The position numbers and the translations under genes were made by a program. Below are positions 20,170-30,399 of a stretch of DNA of 64,000 nucleotides, one piece after another. Source of the DNA: Corynebacterium pacaense (lineage in GTDB: Bacteria > Actinomycetota > Actinomycetes > Mycobacteriales > Mycobacteriaceae); NCBI RefSeq assembly GCF_900169525.1, contig NZ_LT821240.1, positions 1,313,684 through 1,377,683 on the forward strand, in the 5' to 3' direction. The notes beneath the pieces are model-generated. The model saw nothing but the letters and a program-made list of their open reading frames with translations. It did no database searches and was not told where the DNA came from. The stretch's first letter is position 1; the number at the start of each line of letters is the position of its first letter.

Positions 20170-20565
20170 CTATGCCCCCATCCCTGACTGAGAGGCCCGG
20201 GTCTTCCGCGAGCGTCTGGCCACCACGGCGACATCGGCGAAGGTCCGCGGAATCGGGGCCTTGGGTTTGTGGATGCTCACCTCGACCGCGTGCAGCACGG
20301 CGAATCCTTCCATAAGCGCCTCGGCGACCTCACCGGCCACCGTCTCGATGAGATCCCGGGACGGCCCCTCGACAATATCGGCCGCCATCACCGCCAGGGC
20401 ACCATAGTCGACGGTGTCGCTGAGATCATCGGAGGCGCCGGCGGCGGAGAAATCCAGCCAGCAGGTGATGTCGACGATAAACGGCTGGCCCTGCTCCTTC
20501 TCGAAGTCGAAGACGCCGTGGTGGCCGAAGCATTCCAGGCCGCGGAGTTCAATGCGGTCAGCCAC
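20170..20565 (-). CDS. folB: dihydroneopterin aldolase
   Basis: A 131-residue enzyme cleaving dihydroneopterin to hydroxymethyldihydropterin. Motifs: [17 protein letters not shown] at the N-terminus, VDYGALA in the middle and the Lys-containing [13 protein letters not shown]. The GTG at 20565 overlaps the folP TGA by eight bases (GTGGCTGA), with a G-rich Shine-Dalgarno inside folP. Longer readings in the same frame are antisense to nothing conserved and were discarded. Confidence 0.92.
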   Translation of the reverse strand: MADRIELRGLECFGHHGVFDFEKEQGQPFIVDITCWLDFSAAGASDDLSDTVDYGALAVMAADIVEGPSRDLIETVAGEVAEALMEGFAVLHAVEVSIHKPKAPIPRTFADVAVVARRSRKTRASQSGMGA

Positions 20566-21409
20566 GGGTGCCACCCCCCGCGCACCAGAGTGCGGCCACA
20601 TCAACGGCGTCGCGGGAGACGGGGACATTGTGCACCCGCACCCCCCACGCACCCATGTGCGCCGAGATCGCCGTGACAGCGGCCGTCGCCGGATCCGCAT
20701 CGGCCGGGGTGACCTGTACCCTGCCCCTGCGCACACCGGCGAGGAAACGCTTGCGCGAGGCGCCGACGAGGATCGGGAAGGCGCCGTCGATAAAGGAGGG
20801 CAGTGCGTTGAGCAGGGCCCAGTTGTCCTCCCTGGACTTGGCAAAACCCAGGCCCGGATCGAGCACGATCCGATCCTCGGGGACACCTGCGTCGATGGCG
20901 CGCGCGGCCAGCTGATCCAGGCGGGCGTGCACATCGGCGACCACGTCCCCGCCATGATCGGCGCGCCCGGTGGCATCGCCGAACTGCAGGGTCTTCCAGT
21001 GCATCAGGCACACCGGCACCTGCGCATCCGCCATCACCTGCAGCATCGAGGGATCGGCCAGTCCACCGGAGACATCGTTGATCATGGAGACCCCGGCGGC
21101 GACCGCGGCGGCGGCGACCGCGGCGCGCATGGTGTCCACCGAGGTGGGGATCCCCTCGGCGTGCAGGGCCGCAATCACAGGCAGAACGCGGTGTTCCTCG
21201 GTGCGGGCGTCGATACGCACGGCACCGGGGCGGGTGGACTCACCGCCCACGTCGACCATGTCCGCGCCCTCGGCGACCAGTTGGCGGGCGTGCGCGATGG
21301 CACGGTCGGCATCGAGGTACCTGCCGCCGTCGGAGAAGGAATCCGCGGTGACGTTGACGATGCCCATCACCAGGCAGCGACCGGGGACACTCAGCTCGGC
21401 CACGTTCAT
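20558..21409 (-). CDS. folP: dihydropteroate synthase
   Basis: A 283-residue TIM barrel, target of sulfonamides. It condenses hydroxymethyldihydropterin pyrophosphate with p-aminobenzoate. Signatures: [47 protein letters not shown] and [10 protein letters not shown]. It starts right after the folE stop (TAGATG junction) and overlaps folB. Confidence 0.95.
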   Translation of the reverse strand: MNVAELSVPGRCLVMGIVNVTADSFSDGGRYLDADRAIAHARQLVAEGADMVDVGGESTRPGAVRIDARTEEHRVLPVIAALHAEGIPTSVDTMRAAVAAAAVAAGVSMINDVSGGLADPSMLQVMADAQVPVCLMHWKTLQFGDATGRADHGGDVVADVHARLDQLAARAIDAGVPEDRIVLDPGLGFAKSREDNWALLNALPSFIDGAFPILVGASRKRFLAGVRRGRVQVTPADADPATAAVTAISAHMGAWGVRVHNVPVSRDAVDVAALWCAGGGTRG

Positions 21410-21985
21410 CTAGCGACCCCGAATCAGGGTGAACACCTCGGCGCGGGAGGCGGCGTTGTTCTTGAAACCGCCGCGGACCGCCGAGGTGGTGGTGATCGCG
21501 CCGGGTTTGCGGATGCCGCGCATGCCCATGCACAGGTGTTCGGCCTCGATGACCACGGCGACGGCCTGGGCATCGAGCTTTTCCACAAGTGCATCGGCGA
21601 TCTGGCGGGTCAGCCTCTCCTGGACCTGGGGGCGCTTGGCATAGAGATCCGCCAGCCGCGCCAGCTTGGACAGGCCGGTGACCTTGCCGGACTTGCCCGG
21701 AATGTAGCCGATGTGGGCGACCCCGTAGAAGGGGACGAGATGATGCTCGCAGGTGGAGTAGATCGGGATCTCGCGGACCAGGACCAGTTCCTCATGGCCC
21801 TCGGAGAAGGTCTTGTCCAGCACCTCGGTGGGATCCTCGTGCAGACCGGCGAAGATCTCGCGGTAGGCGCGCGCGACGCGGGCGGGCGTCTCGAGCAGGC
21901 CCTCACGGTCCGGGTCCTCCCCGATCGCGATCAGCAGCTCGCGCACGGCGGCCTCCGCACGGGCGTAATCAAATTCCTCAGCCAC
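21410..21985 (-). CDS. folE: GTP cyclohydrolase I
   Basis: A 191-residue enzyme making 7,8-dihydroneopterin triphosphate from GTP, the first step of folate synthesis. The zinc and active-site residues are in [10 protein letters not shown] and HLCMGMRG (two Cys, two His), with ASRAEVF near the end. GTG start 21985 overlaps the ftsH stop (GTGGCTGA), so folE is probably translated by coupling to ftsH. The frame stays open further upstream inside ftsH but without homology. Confidence 0.95.
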   Translation of the reverse strand: MAEEFDYARAEAAVRELLIAIGEDPDREGLLETPARVARAYREIFAGLHEDPTEVLDKTFSEGHEELVLVREIPIYSTCEHHLVPFYGVAHIGYIPGKSGKVTGLSKLARLADLYAKRPQVQERLTRQIADALVEKLDAQAVAVVIEAEHLCMGMRGIRKPGAITTTSAVRGGFKNNAASRAEVFTLIRGR

Positions 21986-24479
21986 GCTGTTCCCCCTCGG
22001 GTCCGACCTCATCATCTCGCGGTGCCGTCTTCTCATCGATGACGGCCGGGTGCTCCTCCGGCTCCGCGGTGGACGGCTTCTCCGGGTAGTCCGGGCGCTC
22101 ATTCTCCGGGAGGCGGAAACCGATGATCTCGGTCGGCGCGTCATTCGGACGCGGTCGCTCCTCGTGTTCCCCACCTGTGGTCTGATCCATCAGTTCCGGA
22201 TCGCCGAAGCCGTAGGCCTTCATCCCCGGGTGCTGGGCCCCGGGATTGGTCCTGGTGGCGTGGTGGGCATAGGGATTGTCAATTCTGCCCGGAACCCTGC
22301 CCGGGATCTCCTCGGAGGGCTGATCGGCGTGCCTGCCCGATTCGGTGCGCGAGGGCTTCGCGGTGCCGGGGACGACCCAGTCGGAGGGTGGGGGTGTTCC
22401 CGCATAGCTCGGGGCGGAGGGTCGCTCGGTGGACCCGGTATCCGTCGACGACGGTGCCACGGGCAGGACGCCCTGCTCCTCCAGCTGCCTGCGACGGCGT
22501 TCACGCGCGGCCTTGGAGGCCTCAAGAATGGAGAACTTCTTCGGCGGTTCCTCACCGCGCTCAATGGCCAGCTCCACCGGCGTGAGAACCGGCTCGCGGC
22601 CCTCCTGCCTTGGGAAGCGCGCGGTTTCATCGGGGAAGACCTCATCGATGCTGCGCGGGACGATATCGGTGAACAGCGCCTCCAGATCCGGTCGGCGCAG
22701 CGTCTCCTTCTCCAGCAGCTTCTCCGCCAGTCGGTCGAGGTGGTCGCGGTGGTCCGAGAGAATCCCGTAGGAAATCTCATGGGCCTTGTTGATCAGGTAG
22801 GTCACCTCGGTGTCGATCCGCGCGGCGATGTCCTGGGAGTATTCCAGGGATCCCCCCGCACCCCGGCCGGAGAAGGGATCACCCTGCTCCTGGCCGTACT
22901 TGACCAGACCGACCTTCGGGGACATGCCGTACTCGGTGACCATGGCGCGGGCGATCTTGGTGGCCTGCTCGATATCGGCGGAGGCGCCGGTGGTGGGCTC
23001 GCCGAAGACGAGTTCCTCGGCCGCGCGTCCGCCCATGGCGAACACGAGGCGGGCGAAGAGTTCATTTCGGTTGTACATGCCCTTGTCATCCTCCTGGGCG
23101 GTCATGGCGTGACCGCCGGTGCGACCGCGGGCGAGGATGGTGACCTTGTACACGCGCTCGATGTCGGACAACGCCCACGCCGACAGCGTGTGCCCGCCCT
23201 CGTGGTAGGCGGTGACCTTCTTCTCCTTCTCGGAGATGATCTTGCTGGAGCGGCGCGGACCGCCGACGACGCGGTCGGTCGCCTCCTCCAGGGCATCGGC
23301 GGTGATCACGTTTCCGCCGACACGGGCGGTGAGCAGCGCGGCCTCGTTGAGCACGTTGGCCAGATCCGCACCCGACATACCGGCGGTGCGCTTGGCCAGG
23401 GCGTTGAGATCGGCATCCGGTGCCAGTGGCTTGCCCTTGGAGTGCACCTTGAGGATCATCTCCCGGCCCTTGAGATCCGGGTTGGTCACCGGGATCTGGC
23501 GGTCGAAGCGTCCCGGGCGCAGCAGCGCGGGATCAAGGATGTCGGGGCGGTTGGTGGCGGCCATGAGGATCACCCCCTGGCGGTCACCGAATCCGTCCAT
23601 CTCCACCAGCAGCTGGTTGAGGGTCTGTTCACGCTCGTCGTGTCCGCCTCCCATTCCCGATCCGCGGGAGCGGCCGACCGCGTCGATCTCATCGACGAAG
23701 ATGATGCAGGGGCTGTTTGCCTTGGCCTGTTTGAAAAGATCCCGCACGCGCGAGGCGCCGACACCGACGAACATCTCCACGAAATCCGAGCCGGAGATGG
23801 AGTAGAAGGGCACCCCGGCCTCGCCTGCGACTGCGCGGGCGAGCAGCGTCTTGCCGGTACCGGGCGGGCCGTAGAGCAGCACGCCGCGCGGAATCTTCGC
23901 GCCGAGGGCCTCATAGCGGCTGGGATCCTCGAGGAAGTCCTTGATCTCCTGCAGCTCATCGACGGCCTCATCCGCACCCGCGACGTCGGCGAAGGTGTTG
24001 GTGGGCATGTCCTTGGTCAGTTCCTTGGCCTTGTTGCCGCCGAAACCGAACATGTTGCCCTGGGAACGCGACAGGAAGAACATCAGCAGGCCGAAGAGAA
24101 TCAGCATCGGCAGGATGAAGCTGAGCATGGACACCAGGAAGTTCTCCTGGGTCACGTTCGTGGTGTAGGAGTCCGCTCCGGAGGCGGCGACCTTGTCAAA
24201 GATGCTCGGGGCGGTGCGCGCCGGGTACTTGGAGATGATCTCGGAGACACCGTCGCGCTCATCCACGCTGATGGGGTCACGCAGGGTGAGGCGGACGCGC
24301 TGCTCACGGTCGTCGATCTGGGCTTCCTTGACGTTGCCGGCATCGAGCTGGGCGATGGCCACGGAGGTGTCCACCTCGCGGAAGTTCCTCGTATCACTGG
24401 TGAACAGCGAGGTGAGGAAGAGCAGGATGAGGACGACGGCGGCGATGCCACCTATCTGCAGATATTTCTTGTTCTTCAT
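21978..24479 (-). CDS. ftsH: membrane-bound ATP-dependent zinc metalloprotease FtsH
   Basis: An 833-residue inner-membrane protease that degrades membrane and some cytosolic proteins. An N-terminal helix ([18 protein letters not shown]), an extracytoplasmic domain and a second helix ([19 protein letters not shown]) are followed by the AAA domain with [16 protein letters not shown] and the second region of homology ([11 protein letters not shown]). The zinc site HEGGH lies near residue 426 (HEAGH in most FtsH). A Pro-rich tail of about 200 residues is typical of corynebacteria. It heads the fol-pan-lysS series and has a SigH-like promoter. Confidence 0.96.
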   Translation of the reverse strand: MKNKKYLQIGGIAAVVLILLFLTSLFTSDTRNFREVDTSVAIAQLDAGNVKEAQIDDREQRVRLTLRDPISVDERDGVSEIISKYPARTAPSIFDKVAASGADSYTTNVTQENFLVSMLSFILPMLILFGLLMFFLSRSQGNMFGFGGNKAKELTKDMPTNTFADVAGADEAVDELQEIKDFLEDPSRYEALGAKIPRGVLLYGPPGTGKTLLARAVAGEAGVPFYSISGSDFVEMFVGVGASRVRDLFKQAKANSPCIIFVDEIDAVGRSRGSGMGGGHDEREQTLNQLLVEMDGFGDRQGVILMAATNRPDILDPALLRPGRFDRQIPVTNPDLKGREMILKVHSKGKPLAPDADLNALAKRTAGMSGADLANVLNEAALLTARVGGNVITADALEEATDRVVGGPRRSSKIISEKEKKVTAYHEGGHTLSAWALSDIERVYKVTILARGRTGGHAMTAQEDDKGMYNRNELFARLVFAMGGRAAEELVFGEPTTGASADIEQATKIARAMVTEYGMSPKVGLVKYGQEQGDPFSGRGAGGSLEYSQDIAARIDTEVTYLINKAHEISYGILSDHRDHLDRLAEKLLEKETLRRPDLEALFTDIVPRSIDEVFPDETARFPRQEGREPVLTPVELAIERGEEPPKKFSILEASKAARERRRRQLEEQGVLPVAPSSTDTGSTERPSAPSYAGTPPPSDWVVPGTAKPSRTESGRHADQPSEEIPGRVPGRIDNPYAHHATRTNPGAQHPGMKAYGFGDPELMDQTTGGEHEERPRPNDAPTEIIGFRLPENERPDYPEKPSTAEPEEHPAVIDEKTAPRDDEVGPEGEQRG

Positions 24480-24558
24480 TCGCAGTGGCGGACTTCCCTG
24501 AAGAAGCCGACCCGTGCCTTTCTCGGGTTAGGTGAAACTGATGCTGCCTATAGCGCTT

Positions 24559-24586
24559 CTAACGAAACGGGGAGCCTTTTCGTTCC
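24559..24586 (-). promoter_or_regulatory. candidate SigH-type promoter of ftsH
   Basis: On the minus strand GGAACG (24581-24586) and CGTTAG (24559-24564) are 16 bases apart, the same hexamer family as upstream of clpC. The stretch also forms AACGAAA/TTTCGTT arms (24561-24567, 24578-24584), so a terminator-like hairpin for hpt is an alternative reading, although no T run follows. Confidence 0.4.
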
Positions 24587-24602
24587 CGGACGCGGGTGGG
24601 GG

Positions 24603-25205
24603 CTAATCCTGGTAAACCCTGGGCTCGAGCGTGCCCACCCACGGAAGATCGCGGTAGCGCTCCGCGAAGTCGAGCCCGTATCCCACCACGAACTCATTGG
24701 GAATGTCGAAGCCGATATCGTACATGTCCAGGTTCGTGGTCAGCCGCTCCGGCTTGCGCAGCAGAGTGATCACGTTGAGGGACTTGGGGTTGCGGTTCTT
24801 CAGGTTGCGCATCAACCAGGACAGCGTGAGGCCGGAGTCGATGATGTCCTCCACGATCAGTACGTCACGGCCCTCGATCTCGCGGTCCAGATCCTTGAGG
24901 ATCCGCACCACGCCGGAGCTGGAGGTGGAGTTTCCGTAGGAGGAGACCGCCATGAACTCGCACTGCGTGGGGATGTCGAGCATGCGGGAGAAATCGGAGA
25001 GAAAGTAGAACGCGCCCTTGAGCACGCACACCAGGACGAGATCGTCCTCGGCGTCGCGGTACTCCTCGGAGACCCGTTTGGCCATCTCCGCGATCCGGGC
25101 CTTCAGCCGCGTCTCGCTGATCAGCACCGATTCAATATCTTCACCATAAGAATTCGGAGGGACGTTGAGGTCCTTCACATCCGCCGTCTCCACATTGAGT
25201 GCCAT
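24603..25205 (-). CDS. hpt: hypoxanthine phosphoribosyltransferase
   Basis: A 200-residue purine salvage enzyme that makes IMP/GMP from hypoxanthine/guanine and PRPP. The PRPP-binding loop is [18 protein letters not shown], and the N-terminal flap region is [13 protein letters not shown]. It lies 33 bases downstream of tilS, the gene order seen widely in Gram-positive bacteria. ATG 25205 has AAGG about 12 bases upstream. Confidence 0.95.
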   Translation of the reverse strand: MALNVETADVKDLNVPPNSYGEDIESVLISETRLKARIAEMAKRVSEEYRDAEDDLVLVCVLKGAFYFLSDFSRMLDIPTQCEFMAVSSYGNSTSSSGVVRILKDLDREIEGRDVLIVEDIIDSGLTLSWLMRNLKNRNPKSLNVITLLRKPERLTTNLDMYDIGFDIPNEFVVGYGLDFAERYRDLPWVGTLEPRVYQD

Positions 25206-25238
25206 ATGTCTGTTGTGCCTTCCCGAGCTCGTGAACGA

Positions 25239-26180
25239 TCAATCGCTGAACATAAGCTTGCCATCTCGGCGCACCACTTCCAACCTTCCCGTGGCGTCCC
25301 CGCCGACCGCGACGCCACCCTGACCGTGCCAGTGTGTCAGGAGACGGTCGACAGCGTCGATGATGCGGGAGGTGACCGCGACCCCGCCGGTGCGCAGGAA
25401 GTGAGCCAGCATGCGGTGCCGGACCGCGGTGGGCTCCGCGGCGAGCGCGACGGGGAAGCCGTCCAGCCACTCACCGCACCGCTTCTCGACGCCCGCCTCG
25501 AGCACACCGGAGTCCTCCGCCGCGCGGCTCGCCGCCAGCGCGAGCGCGGGCACCGCGTCGCCGCCGCTGATCTCACCGAGCAGCGGCAGTACGCGCTCCC
25601 GGATGGCTATCCTGCGGAAACCCCGGTCGGTGTTGTGCGGATCCGACCAGGGCCTCAGTCCCAGTTCGGCGCAGGCACCGTGGGTGTCGGCGCGGCGGAT
25701 GCCCAGCAGCGGGCGGATCACGTCCACGGAATCCAGTCGCGTGCGCACGAGCATCCCGCCCGGGTTGCCGCGCAGGCCGCGCAGCAGGAGGGTCTCGGCC
25801 TGATCATCCATCGTGTGCGCCACCCAGATGCTGTCGGTGAGCTCGGCGAAGGCGCGGTAGCGCGCCTCACGGGCGGCGGCCTCCATGCTTTTGCCCGCCA
25901 CCTCCACGCGGCGGATGATGGCTCCGGCGCCCATGGCGCGCGCCTGGGCGGCCGCGTTCTCCGACACCGCAGCGGAGCCGGGTTGCAGATCATGGTCGAT
26001 GCATATCGCCGTGACCTCCGCACCCTCGGCCAGGGTCGCCGCGAGCAGCGCCAGCGAATCCGGTCCGCCGGAGAGCCCGATGTGCACGTGGGGTTGGATA
26101 AAGGGGCGCACAGCGACCCGCAGCGCCAGGAAATGCGGACTCGACCGGGGAAGGTCGAGTTCGCCGATGCGGGCCGGCAT
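25239..26180 (-). CDS. tilS: tRNA(Ile)-lysidine synthase
   Basis: A 313-residue N-type ATP pyrophosphatase that converts C34 of tRNA-Ile(CAU) to lysidine. The PP-loop is HIGLSGGPDSLALL, followed by CIDHDLQPGSA, RRVEV and AHTMDDQAETLLLRGLRG, all typical. It is of the short form lacking the large C-terminal domain, normal for actinobacteria. Its ATG overlaps the dac stop (TGATG). Confidence 0.94.
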   Translation of the reverse strand: MPARIGELDLPRSSPHFLALRVAVRPFIQPHVHIGLSGGPDSLALLAATLAEGAEVTAICIDHDLQPGSAAVSENAAAQARAMGAGAIIRRVEVAGKSMEAAAREARYRAFAELTDSIWVAHTMDDQAETLLLRGLRGNPGGMLVRTRLDSVDVIRPLLGIRRADTHGACAELGLRPWSDPHNTDRGFRRIAIRERVLPLLGEISGGDAVPALALAASRAAEDSGVLEAGVEKRCGEWLDGFPVALAAEPTAVRHRMLAHFLRTGGVAVTSRIIDAVDRLLTHWHGQGGVAVGGDATGRLEVVRRDGKLMFSD

Positions 26181-27457
26181 CAGAACTCCCGCAGTGCGGA
26201 GGCCATCTCGTCCATGGCCTCCCGCGCGCCGAGGATGTCGGAGTCGGTGGAGACCATGGCGAAGGTGAACACCTGGCCGCTTCTGGAGGTCACCGTTCCC
26301 GCCAGCGCCGAGGTCTCGGTCAGCGTCCCCGTCTTCGCACGGACCCAGCCGGCACCGCTGAGATCGGCGTAGCGGTCGAGCAGCGTGCCCGACCCTGCCG
26401 CGATGGGCAGGGTGCCGAGCAGGGGCCGGATCTCCTCATCGGTGGCGGCGTGCTGGAGGATGTCATCGAGCAGCTGGGGGGTGATCAGGTTGTTCGGGCT
26501 CAGACCCGAGTTGTCCACCAGCGCCACGCCGCCGGTATCGAAGCCGCGCCCGGCGAGGATCTCGAGGGTCAGCGCGGAGGTGCTGGCGGAGTCGGTGGCC
26601 AGTCCGCGGTGCTGCGCGACCTCACGCCCCAGCGCCTCCGCCATGACGTTGTCGGATTCCTCCATCATCCGTCGCATGCGGTCAAGGAGGGTCTCCGAGT
26701 CCGTGCTGGCCACCACCTCTGTACCGGTGGCCCCACCCGCTCCGGAGGAGACCGCGCCGATTCGGGAGGCCAGCTGCGCGGCGACATCGAGGGCCGGTGT
26801 GCGGCTGCGCGGGAGATCCCCCCTGGTCCCGCCGATGCGCCCGCCCTCGAGCATCACCGGTTCGACCGGGGCGATGTAGCCGGCATCGATGTCCACGTCC
26901 TCCCAGCCCGGCGCGAAGTTCTCCGCGCTCCAGATGGAGGTGTCCACCAGGACGGTGTCGATCCCGCGGCCGGCGAGCTGGCCAGCGAGATCGTCGAGCT
27001 GCGCGGCGCTGAGAGTGACATCCCCGGCAGCCCTGATTGCTGCGGTGTGGGCATCGTTGAGCACCACCTCGGTGGTGATCCGGTCATCCCAGCCCAGCTC
27101 ATAGAGCGCTGCGGTGGCGGTGAGTATCTTCGTGGCCGAGGCGGGGCGGACCGGGGTGTCGGGGTTCTGTGCCCAGATGACCTCGCCGGAGGCGACCTCG
27201 CGGGCGGTGCCGACAAAGCTGCCCAGCCGGGGGTCGGCGGCCATGCTCCGCAGCCGAGCGCCGAGCGCGGAGAAGTCCGGGGTGTCCTCCACCGCGGCGG
27301 GGGCGGGAACGATCCCGTCGCCGGGTGCGGCGATACTCAGGGCGGGGGGATGCGTTAGCGAGTTCGCGCGCTGATTGACCACGACGCCACCGCCGATCGT
27401 CGCCGCTACCACCACCCCTACGCCGACGGACACGGCGATCCACCACTTGTTCTCCAC
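26180..27457 (-). CDS. dac: D-alanyl-D-alanine carboxypeptidase/endopeptidase, PBP4 (S13) family
   Basis: About 425 residues. An N-terminal signal-anchor (WWIAVSVGVGVVVAATIGG) exports it to the periplasm, where it trims peptidoglycan stem peptides. Penicillin-binding motifs: SATK (S-x-x-K) in PASATKILTATAAL, SDN in MEESDNVMAEA and KTG in RAKTGTLTETS. The GTG at 27457 is preferred because AGGGAGG ends nine bases upstream; the in-frame ATG at 27466 abuts that sequence and would be poorly spaced. First gene of dac-tilS-hpt, divergent from ppa. Confidence 0.9.
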   Translation of the reverse strand: MENKWWIAVSVGVGVVVAATIGGGVVVNQRANSLTHPPALSIAAPGDGIVPAPAAVEDTPDFSALGARLRSMAADPRLGSFVGTAREVASGEVIWAQNPDTPVRPASATKILTATAALYELGWDDRITTEVVLNDAHTAAIRAAGDVTLSAAQLDDLAGQLAGRGIDTVLVDTSIWSAENFAPGWEDVDIDAGYIAPVEPVMLEGGRIGGTRGDLPRSRTPALDVAAQLASRIGAVSSGAGGATGTEVVASTDSETLLDRMRRMMEESDNVMAEALGREVAQHRGLATDSASTSALTLEILAGRGFDTGGVALVDNSGLSPNNLITPQLLDDILQHAATDEEIRPLLGTLPIAAGSGTLLDRYADLSGAGWVRAKTGTLTETSALAGTVTSRSGQVFTFAMVSTDSDILGAREAMDEMASALREF

Positions 27458-27576
27458 AGCTTTCATCCTCCCTTGACGGATTTCCACTGTATCGCGCCAC
27501 CTGGACACCCATGATCGGCGGCACGCGGTAGGATTTGTTTAGTCTTTCGCACGTACCAGGAGAAGAGGATGTTTTC

Positions 27577-28053
27577 ATGAGCGTTGAAGTAACCGTCGAG
27601 ATCCCCAAGGGTTCACGCAACAAGTACGAGATCGATCACGAGACGGGCAGGGTCCACCTCGACCGCTACCTGTTCACCCCGATGGCCTACCCCCTCGACT
27701 ACGGCTTCATTGACAACACCCTCGGCGAGGACGGCGATCCGCTGGACGCCCTGGTCATCCTCCCCGAGTCGGTGTTCCCCGGCGTGGTGGTCGATGCGCG
27801 GGTGGTCGGCGTGTTCAGGATGACCGATGAGGCCGGCGGCGATGACAAGCTGCTCGCGGTCCTGGACGATCCGCGCTTTGAGCACATCCAGGACATCGGA
27901 GATGTCTCCTCCTACCTCAAGGATGAGATCGAGCACTTCTTCGTCCACTACAAGGACCTGGAGAAGGGCAAGCACGTCGAGGGTGCCGGCTGGGGCGACA
28001 AGGCCGAGGCGGAGAAGATCCACGCCGAGGCCATCGAGCGCTACGGCAAGTAG
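27577..28053 (+). CDS. ppa: inorganic pyrophosphatase
   Basis: A 158-residue soluble type I pyrophosphatase. Active-site features: [15 protein letters not shown], the DYGFIDNT region and the signature [10 protein letters not shown] with metal-binding aspartates. The ATG at 27577 follows AGGAGAAGAGG. A TAGGAT -10-like element lies at 27529-27534. The racemase-like gene follows after 8 bases. Confidence 0.95.
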   Translation: MSVEVTVEIPKGSRNKYEIDHETGRVHLDRYLFTPMAYPLDYGFIDNTLGEDGDPLDALVILPESVFPGVVVDARVVGVFRMTDEAGGDDKLLAVLDDPRFEHIQDIGDVSSYLKDEIEHFFVHYKDLEKGKHVEGAGWGDKAEAEKIHAEAIERYGK

Positions 28054-28061
28054 CCACCACG

Positions 28062-28850
28062 ATGCCGGTCGGGGTCTTTGACGGGGGGATCGGTAGTTTC
28101 GATCTGGTCCGACGCCTGCGCGGGGCGTATCCGGACCAGGACATCATCTACCTCGCCGACCGTGCGAGCTTCCCCTACGGTGCACGCAGCCGCCCCGAGC
28201 TGCTCGCCTCGGTGACCCGGGCCACGCGGTATCTGATCGACAACGGCGCCACCAGCGTGGTGCTCGCCTCCAACGCCCCGAGCGTGACCGTGCTCGCCGA
28301 GCTCAGACAGCGGTTCACCGTACCCATTCTGGGTGTGACGCCACCCGTGCGGGAGGCGCTGGACGCCCTCGGTGATGATGCGGTAGTCGCCGTCGCCGGC
28401 GCCGGGGTCATGGTGGACAGCCGGGAACTCCACGATTACATCCGTGAGCGCGCCGGCTCCGGGAGCCACCGCGTTGTTCCCGTCCGCGCCGACGCCCTGA
28501 TCGCCCTGGTGGAGAACGGCGCCTTCCTCGATTCCCGGCGGGTGCGCGGACCCATCCTCGGCTTCGTCTCGGATCTGCGCGCACGGTACCCGAAGCTGGC
28601 CGGCATCACCCTGTCGAGCACGCATCTTCCCTGGCTGCGCCCCGCCTTCGCCGAATTCTTCCCCGACCTCCGCCTCTTCGACCCCGCCGACGGTGTCGTG
28701 GAGGATTTCGGGAGGCTGGCGACACCGGGAAGCGGGACCCTACGGTGCGTGGTCACCGAATCCCCGGAGCATCCCGTGTCGGAGTTCCGGGATCTGATCG
28801 CCGCGCTCGGCCTCGGCATCGACCCGACGCCGGTCACCATCAGCGGGTGA
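28062..28850 (+). CDS. Asp/Glu racemase-fold protein (MurI-like) lacking both catalytic cysteines
   Basis: A 262-residue protein with the MurI layout: GVFDGGIGS at the N-terminus (Asp7), LADRASFPYGARS, VVLASNAPSV where MurI has VVACNTAS, and ITLSSTHLPWL where MurI has VLGCTHYP. Glutamate racemases use two cysteines as acid/base pair; here they are Ser70 and Ser186. Glutamate racemase activity is therefore doubtful. It could be a pseudo-enzyme or have another acid-base chemistry. It sits 8 bases after ppa with no strong own ribosome binding site, and converges on the speE-like gene with two bases between stops. Confidence 0.75.
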   Translation: MPVGVFDGGIGSFDLVRRLRGAYPDQDIIYLADRASFPYGARSRPELLASVTRATRYLIDNGATSVVLASNAPSVTVLAELRQRFTVPILGVTPPVREALDALGDDAVVAVAGAGVMVDSRELHDYIRERAGSGSHRVVPVRADALIALVENGAFLDSRRVRGPILGFVSDLRARYPKLAGITLSSTHLPWLRPAFAEFFPDLRLFDPADGVVEDFGRLATPGSGTLRCVVTESPEHPVSEFRDLIAALGLGIDPTPVTISG

Positions 28851-28851
28851 C

Positions 28852-30399
28852 CTACTCCCCAGCCTGCCGGTATCCTCGTCGCAGATCATCGACCACGCGC
28901 GGGTGGTCGAGAGTGGACGGCGGCAGGTCGCGGGGCTGGTTGTCCAGGCCGAACACAGCGGCCGCCGCCAGCACCCCATCGTCGAGGAAGGTCAGTTCCG
29001 GGGTGTCGCCCCGCAGGCCGAGTTCCATCCCCGCCGGACCGCACAGTTGGAATCCCCAGTCGCCGAAGGTGGGCACGTGGACGTGGTAGGCAATGACGCC
29101 ACCGCATCCGGCGGAGCTGAGGGTGGAACCTACTCGCCAGAACACGTCCGGGGTGGTGTAGGCGCTGGAGGCCTGGACCACCATGCGGCCACCGTCATTG
29201 AGGCGTGCGAGGGCGAGCACGTAGAACTCCTCCGAGTACAGCCTGGCCATGGTGTCGTTGTCGGGGTCGGGAAGGTCGATGATGATGGCGTCGTAGCGGG
29301 TTCCGCCCGCACCGCCGGAGCGCAGCCAGGTGAAGGCGTCATCGGTGATCACCCGCACCCGCGGATCCTCCATCGCGCCGCCGTTGTCCTCACGGAGCAC
29401 GGTGTTGGCCACCTCGATCACCTCCGGGTCCAGTTCGACCTGGGTGATGGAGAGATCGGGGAAACGCAGCAGCTCCCTGGCCGCCAGTCCGTCCCCTCCC
29501 CCGACGATCAGGACGGACTCCGCGGACTCCGAGAGCACCGGGTAGACCAGGGACTCGGTGTAGCGGTGCTCATCCCTGGTGGAGTACTGCAGCCCGCCGT
29601 TGAGATAGAGTCGCCGGTCCCCGCCGCGCTGGGTGACCACGATGTCCTGGTAGTCGGATTGGTGCGCGTAGATGACGGGGTCACTGTAGAGCTGCTGCCT
29701 CGCGGTGGTGACGATGCCGTCGGAGCGGATGAGCAGCGTTGCCAGCACGCACATCGCCAGCAGCAGGGCCACCACCGAGACGAGGAAGTGCATCCTCGGC
29801 AGCAGGTGCCGCAGCAGCACACAGCCGACGAACAGGGCCGCGACGAGGTTGATCATTCCGGCCGCGGCGGCCCCGCGCATCATGCCCAGCCACGGCAGGA
29901 GAATGAACGGCCAGGCGAGGCCACCGATGAGCGCCCCGAGATAGTCCGCGGCATTGAGGGTGGCCACCAGTGAGCCGGTGGTGCGGGCATCGGCAAGTCT
30001 GCCGCGCTGGATCATCGTCATCAGCAGCGGCAGCTCCGCGCCGACGAGGATACCGATGGCGGCGGTGGCGAGCACCAGCACCCACAGGGACTGACCGATC
30101 ACCGCGAAGGTCACGTACAGCACTATCGCGGAGGTGCCGCCGACCAGCCCGAGGAGGGTCTCCACACCGAGGAAGGTCTGGGCGGGCCAGCGCAGAAAGG
30201 GTTTGACCAGCAGCGCACCGAGTCCCAGGGCGGCGACATATCCGGCCACGATCAGCGATGTCTCCACGATCCCGCCGCCGTTCAATGTGGTGGACAGCGA
30301 GATCAGCGCCAGCTCGTACACCAGCCCGGAGGCGGCGCAGATGGCCACCGAGACCAGCAGCAGCCACCGCCAGACGCGGGAGAGCTCTAGATCAGGCAT
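28852..30399 (-). CDS. speE: membrane-anchored spermidine synthase-like protein
   Basis: A 515-residue protein. About seven hydrophobic helices (residues 12-225) precede a soluble methyltransferase-fold domain of the polyamine aminopropyltransferase type: RRLYLNGGLQYSTRDEHRY, VLIVGGGDGLAARELLR, ITQVELDPEVIEVA and IIIDLPDPDN. These match the SpeE substrate loop, GGGDG and D-P-x-D-P motifs. Classical SpeE makes spermidine from putrescine and decarboxylated SAM, but the membrane form in this gene cluster has no assigned substrate. The ATG overlaps the DUF350 stop by 13 bases. It is the last gene of a five-gene leftward operon. Confidence 0.8.
   Translation of the reverse strand: MPDLELSRVWRWLLLVSVAICAASGLVYELALISLSTTLNGGGIVETSLIVAGYVAALGLGALLVKPFLRWPAQTFLGVETLLGLVGGTSAIVLYVTFAVIGQSLWVLVLATAAIGILVGAELPLLMTMIQRGRLADARTTGSLVATLNAADYLGALIGGLAWPFILLPWLGMMRGAAAAGMINLVAALFVGCVLLRHLLPRMHFLVSVVALLLAMCVLATLLIRSDGIVTTARQQLYSDPVIYAHQSDYQDIVVTQRGGDRRLYLNGGLQYSTRDEHRYTESLVYPVLSESAESVLIVGGGDGLAARELLRFPDLSITQVELDPEVIEVANTVLREDNGGAMEDPRVRVITDDAFTWLRSGGAGGTRYDAIIIDLPDPDNDTMARLYSEEFYVLALARLNDGGRMVVQASSAYTTPDVFWRVGSTLSSAGCGGVIAYHVHVPTFGDWGFQLCGPAGMELGLRGDTPELTFLDDGVLAAAAVFGLDNQPRDLPPSTLDHPRVVDDLRRGYRQAGE

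Noticed and set aside
22050..26372. A 1440-codon plus-strand open frame across ftsH, hpt and tilS
   Set aside because: It is antisense to three well-supported genes, is rich in Gly/Arg/His as expected from the complementary frame of high-GC coding DNA, and shows no family motif.
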